From the NCBI GenBank assembly GCA_045646365.1, contig JAZRKP010000018.1, positions 1-58,958 on the forward strand: a stretch of 58,958 bases of DNA, written 5' to 3'. The position numbers and the translations under genes were made by a program. The stretch is from SIG454 sp045646365. Lineage in GTDB: Bacteria; Bacillota; Clostridia; Monoglobales; Monoglobaceae. A model generated the notes under the pieces. That model worked only from the letters and a program-made list of their open reading frames with translations. It was not told where the DNA came from and ran no database searches. Within the stretch, counting starts at the first letter, position 1; every line of letters starts with the position of its first letter. Of this stretch, positions 16,258 through 25,143 are shown piece by piece.

Positions 16258-16425
16258 TTAATGCTTCAAAAGACACAGTATGCCGAAAATCATAATTCCA
16301 AGTCCCAGAAGAAAAATTAAAAGATAATAAGGAATTATGTTGGCAATAAATATTCCCAAACCAAGCGTTATAAGCATACAACCGATAAGTCTTGGAATAC
16401 AGACAGGCTTTCTTCTTGACCTCAT
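16258..16425 (-). CDS. Small two-helix membrane protein upstream of spoVM
   Basis: 55 residues, ATG at 16425 with AAAGGTGG upstream, TAA at 16258-16260. It begins with a basic head (MRSRRKPVCIPRLIGC) followed by two hydrophobic helices, about residues 14-31 and 33-52, joined by NIIPYY, and ends CLLKH. I do not recognise a named family; similar short proteins with a CxPRL-G head occur in Clostridia as far as I recall. The stop is 21 bases before the spoVM start on the same strand, so the two are probably one transcript and the product may act at the forespore membrane. That role is inference. An overlapping 64-codon frame on this strand has no such features. Confidence 0.72.
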   Translation of the reverse strand: MRSRRKPVCIPRLIGCMLITLGLGIFIANIIPYYLLIFLLGLGIMIFGILCLLKH

Positions 16426-16535
16426 TTGCTTCAACCACCTTTGCCTTTTACTCCATAATATTCAACCCTTTGCAATTCGGTGAAAAATATGTTATTATTT
16501 TTTTGCTCTTTTGTGGAGAAAATTTGAATAAAATA

Positions 16536-16564
16536 TTGTTTTTTATTTATTATTGTGATATAAT
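16536..16564 (+). promoter_or_regulatory. Sigma-A promoter of the LTA-synthase-like gene
   Basis: TTGTTT (16536-16541), 17-base spacer, TATAAT (16559-16564). Confidence 0.7.
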
Positions 16565-16579
16565 ATAGTTTCAGATTAT

Positions 16580-18640
16580 ATGATATTTTTCAAAGAAAGG
16601 ATGCAATGTCAGGAAATGAACGGAAAACAACTTAAAAACCGTATTAAATTATCCGAAAAAATCCGTGAATTTTTCAGCGGGAATCAGCTATGGTTCTTCT
16701 TTTTTGCCGTGCTTGCCCTGCTTATTCCAGACCTGGTTTTAAAATCCAAGGTTATTTTCGTGGATTTTCGTGTTGACGACAGTGCTTTATACCGTTTCTT
16801 CCTTTGCCACCTTGTGTCGATACTGTTTACGGTGTGCTGGATTTGCATTTTCCTTTTCCTTTGTATCTATATTATGCCTAAAAAGTCGGGCAGGATAACA
16901 TTTATTGTTATTTCCTCTCTGGCAAACATATTTATGATTTCCGAGTTTATTTATTACACTATGTTCGGCAGATTCTTTATGCTCAGCAGTATCTTTCTGG
17001 CAACAGAGGGTGCGGCGTATATCCCTATTTTGTATCAGTACATTTCGCCATGGCTGATTTTATACACGATTTTGTCAATCGGGTCCACGGTTTTAGCTTG
17101 TATATACTGGCAAAAACAAACTGTTCCCCGTAAATTCTGGGCAATAGCTCTTGTTTTTCCTGTTATCATCGGAATACTTTCGGCGTTTATGACCGTTAGT
17201 GCTGCGGAGAAGAGTAATTCAAAAATCTGGTCTGTCTGGAAACGCCCCAGGTATGTTTATTCCGATATGGCGGACCCCGACAGATGTATAAGAGTTATGG
17301 GTATTTATCAGTTCCTTGTCAGAAGTGCTACTCATCCGCTCTTTGACAACACAGGCTTTACCGACGAGGATTTCCAGAAAGTTGATGATTATATTCAACA
17401 TAACGAGAACGCCCTTTCTTCCCAAAAGAAAGAAAACGAAATGACAGGCTATTTTAAGGATAAAAATGTTGTCGTTCTTATGCTTGAAAGTATGGACGAC
17501 TGGCTGATTAGTCCTGAAACCACCCCGACGATTTACCGTCTTATGAACGAGGGGATAAACTTTAAAAATCATATAGCCTCCCCGTTTGGCGGTGGATATA
17601 CTTTCAATTCAGAGTTTGCGCTCAACACGGGATATTATACGCCTAAGTCAACCTCCAGTGCATCAATCTACGGATACAATGAATTTCCGTATACTATGCC
17701 GAAGTTGTTTAAGGCAAAGGGATATTCCGCTAATCAGTTCCACTATAACAAAATGGAGTTCTATAACAGAGCAACTATGCACAAAGCATTCGGCTATGAG
17801 GACTATATTTCGTTTATGGATTATATGACAGAAGCCGAGGCAGAGCTTGACAGTAACTCAATGCTTCTTCCAAACGATGAGATTTACAAGAAAATGACAG
17901 AAAACGAAAAGTTTTTTGATTTCATAATAACTTATTCGGCGCATCTTCCATATAACGAGGATGATAAAATTGATGCGGCGAAACTGAAATATCCGCATCT
18001 TGTGGAGATGGTCAGCACTGAAACATTTAAGGCAAGACTTCTTGAAGCCGACGCAATATGCGAGGAAATTGACTTTGCTGAAATTACAGACGAGAAATGG
18101 CAGTCATATACCACAGAATATAATAACGCAAGGCTTCTTGCGAGGGATACAGACGAATTTGTTCGGCTCCTCATTGAAAAGCTTGAACGGGATAACCTTA
18201 TAGATGATACGGTTTTTGTTGTCTTTACCGACCACTATACCTACGGTTTCTCCAACGAAGACATCGTTAAGGGAATGTCAATTTCCGAGGGTGAGCGATT
18301 TATCGAGGAGACTCCCTTCTTCATCTATCACAAGGGGTCTCCGAAAATGGAAGTCACAAAGGTTTCAAGTACGAAAGATATTCTGCCGACAGTTATAAAT
18401 CTTTTCGGACTTGACCAATTCTCCGGATGTATCGGCGAAGATATATTCGACCCTGACAACACGGGATTTGCTTATTTCAGCGATATGACCTGGTATGACG
18501 GCGAAATATACAGAGATGATACTTTTGAAATAACAGATGAAAACCGTCAATACATTGAAGAAACAGATAAAAAAATGATGGATTGCGTTAACATTAACGA
18601 TATAATTGTTGCCGGCGACTATTTCTCAAGGCAAAAGTAG
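16580..18640 (+). CDS. LTA synthase-like sulfatase-fold membrane enzyme
   Basis: About 680 residues. Five hydrophobic segments occupy the first 210 residues. The extracellular alkaline-phosphatase/sulfatase domain has LMLESMDDW (metal-binding Glu), PFGGGYTFNSEF with the threonine nucleophile, HLPYNE, and VFTDHYTYG with the Asp-His metal pair, matching LtaS/YvgJ-type phosphoglycerol transferases. Such enzymes move glycerol phosphate from phosphatidylglycerol to a surface glycolipid; whether this one polymerises or primes is open. The start is uncertain: the ATG at 16580 is only about nine bases from the predicted transcription start; ATGs at 16601 and 16616 have AAAGG or AGGA nearby. pheS begins 23 bases after its stop. 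Confidence 0.85.
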   Translation: MIFFKERMQCQEMNGKQLKNRIKLSEKIREFFSGNQLWFFFFAVLALLIPDLVLKSKVIFVDFRVDDSALYRFFLCHLVSILFTVCWICIFLFLCIYIMPKKSGRITFIVISSLANIFMISEFIYYTMFGRFFMLSSIFLATEGAAYIPILYQYISPWLILYTILSIGSTVLACIYWQKQTVPRKFWAIALVFPVIIGILSAFMTVSAAEKSNSKIWSVWKRPRYVYSDMADPDRCIRVMGIYQFLVRSATHPLFDNTGFTDEDFQKVDDYIQHNENALSSQKKENEMTGYFKDKNVVVLMLESMDDWLISPETTPTIYRLMNEGINFKNHIASPFGGGYTFNSEFALNTGYYTPKSTSSASIYGYNEFPYTMPKLFKAKGYSANQFHYNKMEFYNRATMHKAFGYEDYISFMDYMTEAEAELDSNSMLLPNDEIYKKMTENEKFFDFIITYSAHLPYNEDDKIDAAKLKYPHLVEMVSTETFKARLLEADAICEEIDFAEITDEKWQSYTTEYNNARLLARDTDEFVRLLIEKLERDNLIDDTVFVVFTDHYTYGFSNEDIVKGMSISEGERFIEETPFFIYHKGSPKMEVTKVSSTKDILPTVINLFGLDQFSGCIGEDIFDPDNTGFAYFSDMTWYDGEIYRDDTFEITDENRQYIEETDKKMMDCVNINDIIVAGDYFSRQK

Positions 18641-18663
18641 CGTAGACAGAAAGGAAGATAAAA

Positions 18664-19683
18664 TTGAAAGAACAGTTAAATCAAATCAGATTAAATACCG
18701 AAGCACAGCTCGGCGAAATTACTTCTCTTGACAAAATCGAGGAGTTCCGTGTAAAATTCTTAGGAAAAAAAGGTGAGCTTACCGCCGTTATGAAAGGTAT
18801 GGGCGGACTTTCCGCTGAAGAGCGTCCGGTTATCGGTCAGCTTGCAAACGAGGTCAGAACTTTCATAGAGAGTGCTATCGAAGAGAAAAAGGAGAGCATT
18901 GAAAAATCTGCTCTTGCCGACAAAATCAAGGCAGAAACTCTTGATGTTACAATGCCGGGCAAAAAGGCAAAGCACGGTACACTTCATCCGCTCACAAAGG
19001 TTTTAAACGACCTTGAAGACATATTTATCGGTATGGGCTTTACTATTGCAGAAGGTCCTGAGGTTGAGCTTGACTACTATAACTTTGAAGCCCTTAACAT
19101 ACCGAAAGACCACCCTGCCCGTGATACGCAGGATACATTCTATATTAACGACGATGTTGTTTTAAGAAGCCAGACCTCACCGGTTCAGGTTCGTGTTATG
19201 GAAAAGCAGGCTCCGCCTATCAGAATTATTTCTCCGGGCAGAGTTTACAGAAGTGATGCTGTTGACGCAACTCATTCACCTGTTTTCCATCAGGTTGAAG
19301 GTCTTGTTATTGACAAAGGCATAAAGATGTCTGACCTTAAGGGAACTTTAGAGGTTTTTGTTAAAAAGCTTTATGGCGACGATACAAAGCTTCGTTTCCG
19401 TCCGCACCATTTCCCATTTACAGAACCAAGTGCCGAGGTTGATATTTCCTGCTTTAACTGTGGCGGAAAGGGTTGCCGTTTCTGTAAAGGCGAGGGCTGG
19501 ATTGAAATTTTAGGTTGCGGAATGGTTCATCCTAAAGTTCTTAAAAACTGCGGAATTGACACAGATGTTTATTCCGGTTTCGCATTCGGAATTGGTCTTG
19601 AGCGTGTTGCATTGTTCAGATATGACATTGATGACATAAGACTTTTATACGAAAACGATACAAGATTCTTGGAGCAGTTTTAA
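18664..19683 (+). CDS. pheS: Phenylalanyl-tRNA synthetase alpha subunit
   Basis: 339 residues with a TTG start at 18664, preceded by AAAGGAAGA. An N-terminal coiled-coil (residues 1-85) binds tRNA; the class II core has HPLTKVLNDLEDIF, FNALNIPKDHPARD-like motif 2 context (here FEALNIPKDHPARD), RTSPVQ-type QTSPVQ, and motif 3 FGIGLERVALFRYDIDDIR. Charges tRNA-Phe as an alpha2beta2 tetramer with PheT, encoded next. No T-box leader is seen between the LTA-like gene and pheS, so it probably depends on upstream transcription. Confidence 0.97.
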   Translation: MKEQLNQIRLNTEAQLGEITSLDKIEEFRVKFLGKKGELTAVMKGMGGLSAEERPVIGQLANEVRTFIESAIEEKKESIEKSALADKIKAETLDVTMPGKKAKHGTLHPLTKVLNDLEDIFIGMGFTIAEGPEVELDYYNFEALNIPKDHPARDTQDTFYINDDVVLRSQTSPVQVRVMEKQAPPIRIISPGRVYRSDAVDATHSPVFHQVEGLVIDKGIKMSDLKGTLEVFVKKLYGDDTKLRFRPHHFPFTEPSAEVDISCFNCGGKGCRFCKGEGWIEILGCGMVHPKVLKNCGIDTDVYSGFAFGIGLERVALFRYDIDDIRLLYENDTRFLEQF

Positions 19684-19716
19684 GAGTTAGAACAGATTGA
19701 AAGGATGGAATAGAAA

Positions 19717-22080
19717 ATGAATTTACCAATGTCATGGCTTCGTGACTATATGAATATAGGCGAAATTGATACAAAAGAATATGAACATAAAATGACAATG
19801 TCCGGCTCAAAAGTTGAGGGAACCGAAAGACTCGGCGGTGAGGCGGAGAACATAAGAACAGGAAAGGTTTTAAAAGTTGACAAACACCCTGATGCTGACA
19901 AGCTTGTTGTGTGTCAGGTTGAAGTTGGCGAGAGCCAGCCAATCCAGATTGTTACTGCAGCAACAAATGTGTTTGAAGGCGCAATCGTTCCTGTCGCAAT
20001 GCACAAATCCACCGTTTACGGCGGTCAGAAAATTACGAGAGGTAAGCTCCGTGGTGTTGTCAGCGACGGTATGTTCTGCTCAACAGACGAGCTTGGAACT
20101 TCAAAAGAGAGAGCAACAGGAATCTGGATTCTCCCTGATGACACTCCAATCGGGGTTGATGTTTGTGAATATTTGGGACTTGACGAGAAAATTGTTGAGT
20201 TTGAAATTACATCAAACCGCCCTGACTGTATGAGTATCATCGGTCTTGCAAGAGAAACCGCCGCAACATTCGGCTATGATTTCTCAATCCCGGACCCAAC
20301 AGAATACGAAAAAATCTCCGAAAAGGCAGAAGATAACGCAACAGTTGAGGTTCTTGATTTTGACCTCTGTCCGAGATTTTTGGGTAAGGTTGTCAAAAAT
20401 GTTAAAATAGGCCCGTCACCTGAATGGATGCAGAGACGCCTCGCCGCTTGCGGTATCAGAGCAATCAATAATATCGTTGATATAACAAACTATGTTATGC
20501 TCGAATACGGTCAGCCAATGCACGCTTATGACCTTGACTGTGTTGCAGGTAAGAAAATCGTTGTAAGACGAGCAAAGGACGGGGAAATCCTTGAAACTCT
20601 CGACGACCAGGAAAGAATACTCAACTCATCAATGATTTGTATTTCCGACGCTGAAAAGGCAATCGGTGTTGCAGGTGTTATGGGCGGTGCTAATTCCGAG
20701 GTTAAGGACACAACAACAACTGTTCTTTTCGAGGCGGCAACATTTAACGGAACTTCTGTTCGCCGCGCCGCAAAAGCGCTCGGTATGAGAACTGACGCTT
20801 CTGCTCTCTTTGAAAAGGGCCTTGATGTTTATAACCTTGACGGTGCAATAGAGCGAGCTTGCCAGCTTATCTCCCAGATGGGCGCAGGCGATGTTTTAGA
20901 GGGTACTATCGAGGTTAAGGGCGACCTTAAAGAAACAATTATTCTCCCGTTTGAGCCTGAAAAAATGAACGCGTTTTTGGGAATGGACATTTCAAGAAAC
21001 GAAATGATTGACATTCTCGCATCTCTCGAATTTAAAGTTGAAGGTGATAAGGTTATCGTTCCGACTTTCCGTGGCGATATTGAGTCAATGGCTGATATTG
21101 CTGAAGAGGTTGCAAGAATTTACGGATATGACAGAATCCCGACAACACTTATGGACACAGCAGTTACTTGCGGAGGAAGAACTCCTGAGCAGAAAGCTGA
21201 GGCTAAGATTAAGGATATTCTCGTTGCCGACGGTTATGACGAAATTATAACATATTCTTTCACAGACCCGAAAGAAAACGAACTCCTTGCAATTCCTGAG
21301 GGGGATTCAAAATATAACTTCGTTAAGATTTTAAATCCGCTCGGTGAAGAGAATAGTGTTATGAGAACATCTGTACTGCCGTCAATGTGCGAAGTTCTTA
21401 AAACAAACTACAATAAGCGTATTCCTTCCGCTTCTCTCTTTGAGCTTGGAAGCATATATATTAACATAGGCGAGCAACTTCCTGACGAAAGAAAGACAGT
21501 TGCAATCGGTATGTATGGAAACGGAGATTTCTATGACCTAAAGGGTGCAATCGAAAACATTTTTGACGAAATGGGCGTTAAGAAGGTTAAATATGTTGCA
21601 GTTTCCGATAACACAACTTTCCACCCCGGTCAGTGCGCTGAAATCTACTGTGGTGATAAGAAAATTGGTATTATGGGACAGGCGCATCCATTCGTTGCGG
21701 CAAACTATAAGATAAACAGCGAGATTTATCTTGCAGAACTTGATTTCGCAACCATATTTGAATGTGCTGACAGCAAAAAGACCTATAAAGCACTCCCGAA
21801 ATTCCCTGCAACAACCCGTGACATCGCTATGGTGGTTGAAGAAGCGGTTAATGTTGGAGATATTGCGGAAATCTTCGAGGCTGAAATGGGCGGAATTTTG
21901 GAAAGCTATACCCTCTTCGATATTTACAGAGGTGCTCAGCTTGGCGAAAACAAAAAGAGCGTTGCATATTCTTTGGTGTTCCGTGCAAATGACAGAACAT
22001 TAACCGATGATGAGGTTAATGCAGTTATGGATAAAATCCTTGCAGGACTTAAGAATACATTAAATGCTGAATTGAGATAA
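19717..22080 (+). CDS. pheT: Phenylalanyl-tRNA synthetase beta subunit
   Basis: 787 residues, ATG after AAAGGATGG. Domains in order: EMAP-like tRNA-binding domain with KVDKHPDADKL (about 40-150), B3/B4 editing domain (about 210-395), B5 (about 400-475), the catalytic-like core (about 480-680) and the C-terminal ferredoxin-fold anticodon-binding domain (KFPATTRDIAMVV to the end). Complete by length. It forms the alpha2beta2 enzyme with PheS 33 bases upstream and edits Tyr-tRNA-Phe. Confidence 0.97.
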   Translation: MNLPMSWLRDYMNIGEIDTKEYEHKMTMSGSKVEGTERLGGEAENIRTGKVLKVDKHPDADKLVVCQVEVGESQPIQIVTAATNVFEGAIVPVAMHKSTVYGGQKITRGKLRGVVSDGMFCSTDELGTSKERATGIWILPDDTPIGVDVCEYLGLDEKIVEFEITSNRPDCMSIIGLARETAATFGYDFSIPDPTEYEKISEKAEDNATVEVLDFDLCPRFLGKVVKNVKIGPSPEWMQRRLAACGIRAINNIVDITNYVMLEYGQPMHAYDLDCVAGKKIVVRRAKDGEILETLDDQERILNSSMICISDAEKAIGVAGVMGGANSEVKDTTTTVLFEAATFNGTSVRRAAKALGMRTDASALFEKGLDVYNLDGAIERACQLISQMGAGDVLEGTIEVKGDLKETIILPFEPEKMNAFLGMDISRNEMIDILASLEFKVEGDKVIVPTFRGDIESMADIAEEVARIYGYDRIPTTLMDTAVTCGGRTPEQKAEAKIKDILVADGYDEIITYSFTDPKENELLAIPEGDSKYNFVKILNPLGEENSVMRTSVLPSMCEVLKTNYNKRIPSASLFELGSIYINIGEQLPDERKTVAIGMYGNGDFYDLKGAIENIFDEMGVKKVKYVAVSDNTTFHPGQCAEIYCGDKKIGIMGQAHPFVAANYKINSEIYLAELDFATIFECADSKKTYKALPKFPATTRDIAMVVEEAVNVGDIAEIFEAEMGGILESYTLFDIYRGAQLGENKKSVAYSLVFRANDRTLTDDEVNAVMDKILAGLKNTLNAELR

Positions 22081-22104
22081 TAAAAAATAGGGAGGTTGAC
22101 AAAT

Positions 22105-22356
22105 ATGAATATCGATAATAATGCTACAATTAAATTTCAGGTTGACAAAAAGCCAATGGCGGTTAGTGAAATCATTCTGACAGTCCATAACGCACTTTCT
22201 GAAAAGGGTTACAACCCCATAAGCCAGATTGTCGGATATATTATGTCAGGCGACCCGTCATATATAACGGCTCATAACGGGGCAAGAAGCCTTATTCAAA
22301 AGGTTGAACCCGACGAGATTTTAGAAGAGCTTGTTAAATATTATGTGAACAGATAA
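22105..22356 (+). CDS. ireB: IreB family regulatory phosphoprotein (UPF0297)
   Basis: 83 residues from the ATG at 22105, nine bases after AGGGAGG; a TTG three codons upstream sits on the ribosome site. Sequence hallmarks: TIKFQVDK, NALSEKGYNPISQIVGYIMSGDPSYITAHNGAR and the C-terminal LEELVKYYVNR. In Enterococcus IreB is a target of the PASTA kinase IreK and influences cephalosporin resistance. In most Firmicutes it lies beside ruvX and a DUF1292 gene; here it trails pheT, and the DUF1292 gene is 19 kb away. Confidence 0.92.
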   Translation: MNIDNNATIKFQVDKKPMAVSEIILTVHNALSEKGYNPISQIVGYIMSGDPSYITAHNGARSLIQKVEPDEILEELVKYYVNR

Positions 22357-22385
22357 AAAAAGAAGGCGCAACGCCTTCTTTTTTT
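22357..22385 (+). terminator. Intrinsic terminator of pheST-ireB
   Basis: AGAAGGCG / CGCCTTCT stem with a CAA loop, extended by A/T runs, ending in seven T. Confidence 0.92.
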
Positions 22386-22386
22386 A

Positions 22387-22571
22387 TGTTTAGCGACAAT
22401 GTGCGCAAGTGCATTTAACTAAAAAAGACGCAGAAAATCTGCGTCCGAAAAACGCACTTGAAAGTCGCTAAACAAAATTTAATCACGATAATCCCAAAAG
22501 AGTACATGAAAAAATAGTGCGTTTTTACCAATGTAAAAGCCCTTTTGGTACCATCTTAAATTTTGTTTAGC
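22387..22571. repeat. Nested palindromic element with alternative pairings
   Basis: No gene lies in 22387-22610. TGTTTAGCGAC (22387-22397) pairs with its exact complement at 22464-22474, enclosing CAAGTGC/GCACTTG and a GACGCAGA-AAA-TCTGCGTC hairpin. The right arm also begins a second palindrome: 16 bases at 22467-22482 (GCTAAACAAAATTTAA) are exactly complementary to 22556-22571, enclosing CCCAAAAG/CTTTTGG, TACAT/ATGTA and A5/T5 arms. The shared block 22467-22474 can pair left or right but not both. It lies between the convergent ireB and holA genes, after the ireB terminator. A MITE-like remnant or a structured RNA are both possible. Confidence 0.75.
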
Positions 22572-22610
22572 ATATTCATTATAGCATATTTTTCCCAAAA
22601 TGTAAAGTAA

Positions 22611-23618
22611 TTATTTAACTAAATCGGCAATAAGCAGTTGCAATGCGATTTCCTTGTCCATAAGACCTGTTTTGATTTTCAAATCATAGTCAAGGCATTT
22701 TTTAACCATTCTTCTCAGATATTTCTCACCGAATTTTTTACTCTGTGTAACCGTCTTTTTAATCAGCCAGTCCTGAGGCAGACATTCCAGATATTTACCC
22801 ATTTCCGAAACGGGAACGCCCTCCGAGGACAGAATTTTTGCCGCAAGCAGGTCGGAAAGCTTTGAAGAAATGGCACTTATTATGCTTATAGGTTCGTTCT
22901 TATGCTCCAGAAGTTCCTTATACGCTTCCATAGCTTTTGCAGGACGGTTCTCGATGATATGGTCAACCAAATCAAAAATTGCAACATCAAGTGATTTCAA
23001 AACAACATTTTCTATATCCTCTGCCGTAACCTTTGTCCTGTCGCCCATATAGCTCATCAGTTTAAGAAATTCCTGATATATATTCATAAGACTGCCGCCG
23101 CAACGCTTAACCATAGCGGTCAGTTCTTTCGGATAGATACTTTTCTCGTTCTTCTCAAACAGTTTTTCAAGCCATCTTTCGACCTGAACCTGAGGCATAA
23201 AGTCATAGCGGATAATTCCACCCTTTTCCTCGATAAATCTTATGGTTGTTTCTTTCTTTTTATCAAATCCGTCCTCAACGATAATCATACACAGATAATC
23301 AGGAATATCCGTTACAAATTCACGGATTTCCTTAAACTCTCTTGACTTTTGATTGCTCAAAAATCCTGTATTCTTCAGGATTATAAGTTTTCTGTCTGCC
23401 ATAACAGGAAACGCCGTTGCATTCGTCAGAACATCTTCTATGGTATTATCCTTACCGTTATAAAGTGCAAAATTAAAGTCGGCAAAAGACGGGTCAACAA
23501 GCTTTTTCTTAATGGCTTTAACCTTTGTTTCAATCAGAAACTGCTCATCACCGTAGAGGAAATATATATTTTTAAGGTCATTTGAAGAAATCTGTTTCTC
23601 AAAGTCCTTAACTTCCAT
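22611..23618 (-). CDS. holA: DNA polymerase III delta subunit
   Basis: 335 residues. Delta subunits are divergent; identification rests on NIYFLYGDEQFLIE near residue 17, a P-loop-less AAA+ core with MADRKLIILKN near 75 and RWLEKLFEKN in the middle, AEDIENVVLKSLDVAIFDLVDHI near 205 and the C-terminal collar helices ending in KTGLMDKEIALQLLIADLV. It opens the beta clamp for loading at primer termini. Only a weak AAGGTTGG lies before the ATG. A strong terminator hairpin sits 18 bases upstream, so expression must come from read-through or an undetected promoter inside the P60 gene. Confidence 0.92.
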   Translation of the reverse strand: MEVKDFEKQISSNDLKNIYFLYGDEQFLIETKVKAIKKKLVDPSFADFNFALYNGKDNTIEDVLTNATAFPVMADRKLIILKNTGFLSNQKSREFKEIREFVTDIPDYLCMIIVEDGFDKKKETTIRFIEEKGGIIRYDFMPQVQVERWLEKLFEKNEKSIYPKELTAMVKRCGGSLMNIYQEFLKLMSYMGDRTKVTAEDIENVVLKSLDVAIFDLVDHIIENRPAKAMEAYKELLEHKNEPISIISAISSKLSDLLAAKILSSEGVPVSEMGKYLECLPQDWLIKKTVTQSKKFGEKYLRRMVKKCLDYDLKIKTGLMDKEIALQLLIADLVK

Positions 23619-23636
23619 AAAATCACCAACCTTTTT

Positions 23637-23666
23637 AAAAAAAGCGGTCTTGAGACCGCTTTTTTC
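23637..23666 (-). terminator. Intrinsic terminator between the P60 gene and holA
   Basis: AAGCGGTCT / AGACCGCTT stem with A/T runs on both sides, directly after the P60 stop codon and immediately before the holA ribosome-binding region. Confidence 0.85.
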
Positions 23667-24341
23667 TTAATAGAATATTCTTCTGCAAATTTTTCCGCGT
23701 GCCCCATAGTTGCCTGAAACAACGCTTTCATATTTAACAACATCACCTGTCTGCGGTGAATGAATCATCATTCCGTTACCTGCATAAATTCCAACATGGC
23801 CTATGTAACCTGATGAACTATAAAAACCAATTATATCGCCCACCTGAATCTGAGAGAAATCAACCCAGATTCCGTTATTCATCTGGTCCGCCGCAACACG
23901 GTTTAATTCAACCCCAAACTGGCTATACACATATTTAACAAAGCCACTGCAGTCAAATCCCGTTGACGGGGAATTGCCACCGTATCTATATGGAATACCG
24001 AGATATTTCTTAGCAACCTCTAAAACTGCCTGACCTTTTGAAACAGTTTCGTTTCTTGCAGGAAGTTCGCCCTGAACAATAGTAATATAGTCAAGGGAAA
24101 CATATCCCGTCTTTCCCTCATAGGTTGTTACATTCGCCCAACCTGGCTGTGTCCAGTTGACTGAAACATGTGTTCCGTATGGGAGCTGTGTCAAAACCGC
24201 TGACGCCGTATTATTCTCTGCTCTTAAATTAAGAAGAGTGGCTGTAACTGTGCCGTAAAATCCTGTGGCAGAAACCATGTTCGTGCTCAAAGACAGGACA
24301 AGCACCAATATAATAAACAAACTTAATAATCTTTTAAACAT
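23667..24341 (-). CDS. Secreted SH3b-NlpC/P60 cell-wall hydrolase
   Basis: 224 residues. A signal peptide (MFKRLLSLFIILVLVLSLS, cleavage near VSATG) is followed by one bacterial SH3 domain (about 28-90: TLLNLRAENNTASAVLTQL, KTGYVSLDYI) and a C-terminal NlpC/P60 domain (about 105-224). The cysteine nucleophile is in FDCSGFVKY, the histidine in GHVGIYAGN. Such endopeptidases cut the D-Glu-meso-DAP bond of stem peptides outside the membrane. It has a strong promoter at 24413-24441 with a leader of about 65 bases and its own terminator, so it is probably monocistronic. Confidence 0.93.
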   Translation of the reverse strand: MFKRLLSLFIILVLVLSLSTNMVSATGFYGTVTATLLNLRAENNTASAVLTQLPYGTHVSVNWTQPGWANVTTYEGKTGYVSLDYITIVQGELPARNETVSKGQAVLEVAKKYLGIPYRYGGNSPSTGFDCSGFVKYVYSQFGVELNRVAADQMNNGIWVDFSQIQVGDIIGFYSSSGYIGHVGIYAGNGMMIHSPQTGDVVKYESVVSGNYGARGKICRRIFY

Positions 24342-24412
24342 TTTAACCTCCGTAAATCGCTGACCCTATTGCCGCAACTTCATCTCCTTCATCTGAATTT
24401 TATACCTTGTAT

Positions 24413-24441
24413 ATTATACAACATTTTCGTCGTCTTGTCAA
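24413..24441 (-). promoter_or_regulatory. Sigma-A promoter of the NlpC/P60 gene
   Basis: Minus strand TTGACA (24436-24441), 17-base spacer, TATAAT (24413-24418): consensus at every position. Confidence 0.88.
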
Positions 24442-24485
24442 ATTTTTTTGGCGTTTTTGCCCCGTTCTCCGTCGTTTGTAATCAC

Positions 24486-24519
24486 AAAAACCCCCGTTCC
24501 CACAAGGGATACGGGGGTT
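24486..24519 (-). terminator. Intrinsic terminator after the flavorubredoxin gene
   Basis: AACCCCCGT / ACGGGGGTT stem with inner TCCC/GGGA and a five-base U tract on the minus strand. Confidence 0.88.
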
Positions 24520-24528
24520 GAAAATTTT

Positions 24529-25131
24529 TTATAAAATTTTTTCAAAATCATCTGCTCCGTGCTTACATAAGGGGCATATAAAATCCTCTGGGAGAGGGTC
24601 TCCCTCATAAACATATCCACAAATTTTGCAGACATAGCCCTTCTTTTCCTGTTTCTGTGGCTTTGGTTTTATATTGGCAAAGTAATAATCATAGGTTACG
24701 GGGTTTTCATCATTCAGTATTTTTGCCTCTGTCACCTCTGCGATAAACAGTGAATGAGTTCCTGAGTCAACAATATTTTCCACCTTACCCGAAATAACCG
24801 CATTTGAAACTCCGCCCACATAGGCAACTCCGTTTTCTGTCCGAAGCGGTTCACCAAAAAACTTTTCGGTATCTCTTCCGCTTTGGAAACCGTAATGCTT
24901 AAACACCTCAAAGGGCGTGCTTTCTGTCAGGACAGAAATATTGAAAACACCCGTTTTAACAATCATATCGTGGGTGAAATTCACCTTATTCACCGTAACA
25001 CAGATACGGTTCGGCGAGTTTGTTATCTGCTGAGCCGTGTTTATTATACAGCCGTTGTCCTTAGTTTCGTCCTTTGCCGTTAAAACATAAAGTCCATAGG
25101 AAAGTTTAAAAAGTGCATTATTGTCAACCAT
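24529..25131 (-). CDS. Flavin reductase-rubredoxin fusion (high-molecular-weight rubredoxin)
   Basis: 200 residues. Residues 1-150 form a flavin reductase-like split-barrel domain (FKLSYGLYVLTAKD, INTAQQITNSPNRICVTVNK, FNISVLTESTPFEVFKHYGFQSGRD). Residues 160-200 are a rubredoxin with YVCKICGYVYEGD and FICPLCKHG, supplying four iron-binding cysteines. This layout is the Hrb/NADH:flavorubredoxin type of Moorella and other anaerobes, which passes electrons from NADH through FMN and iron to flavodiiron proteins for oxygen or NO reduction. No flavodiiron gene is in the window. Last gene of the gyrA-thyA-folA-ddh string, 12 bases after the dehydrogenase. Confidence 0.9.
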   Translation of the reverse strand: MVDNNALFKLSYGLYVLTAKDETKDNGCIINTAQQITNSPNRICVTVNKVNFTHDMIVKTGVFNISVLTESTPFEVFKHYGFQSGRDTEKFFGEPLRTENGVAYVGGVSNAVISGKVENIVDSGTHSLFIAEVTEAKILNDENPVTYDYYFANIKPKPQKQEKKGYVCKICGYVYEGDPLPEDFICPLCKHGADDFEKIL

Positions 25132-25143
25132 TGTTACTCCTCC

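Noticed and set aside
16244..16438. 64-codon minus-strand frame next to spoVM
   Set aside because: Different frame from the 55-residue membrane protein; it lacks hydrophobic structure and a ribosome site, while the membrane frame has both.
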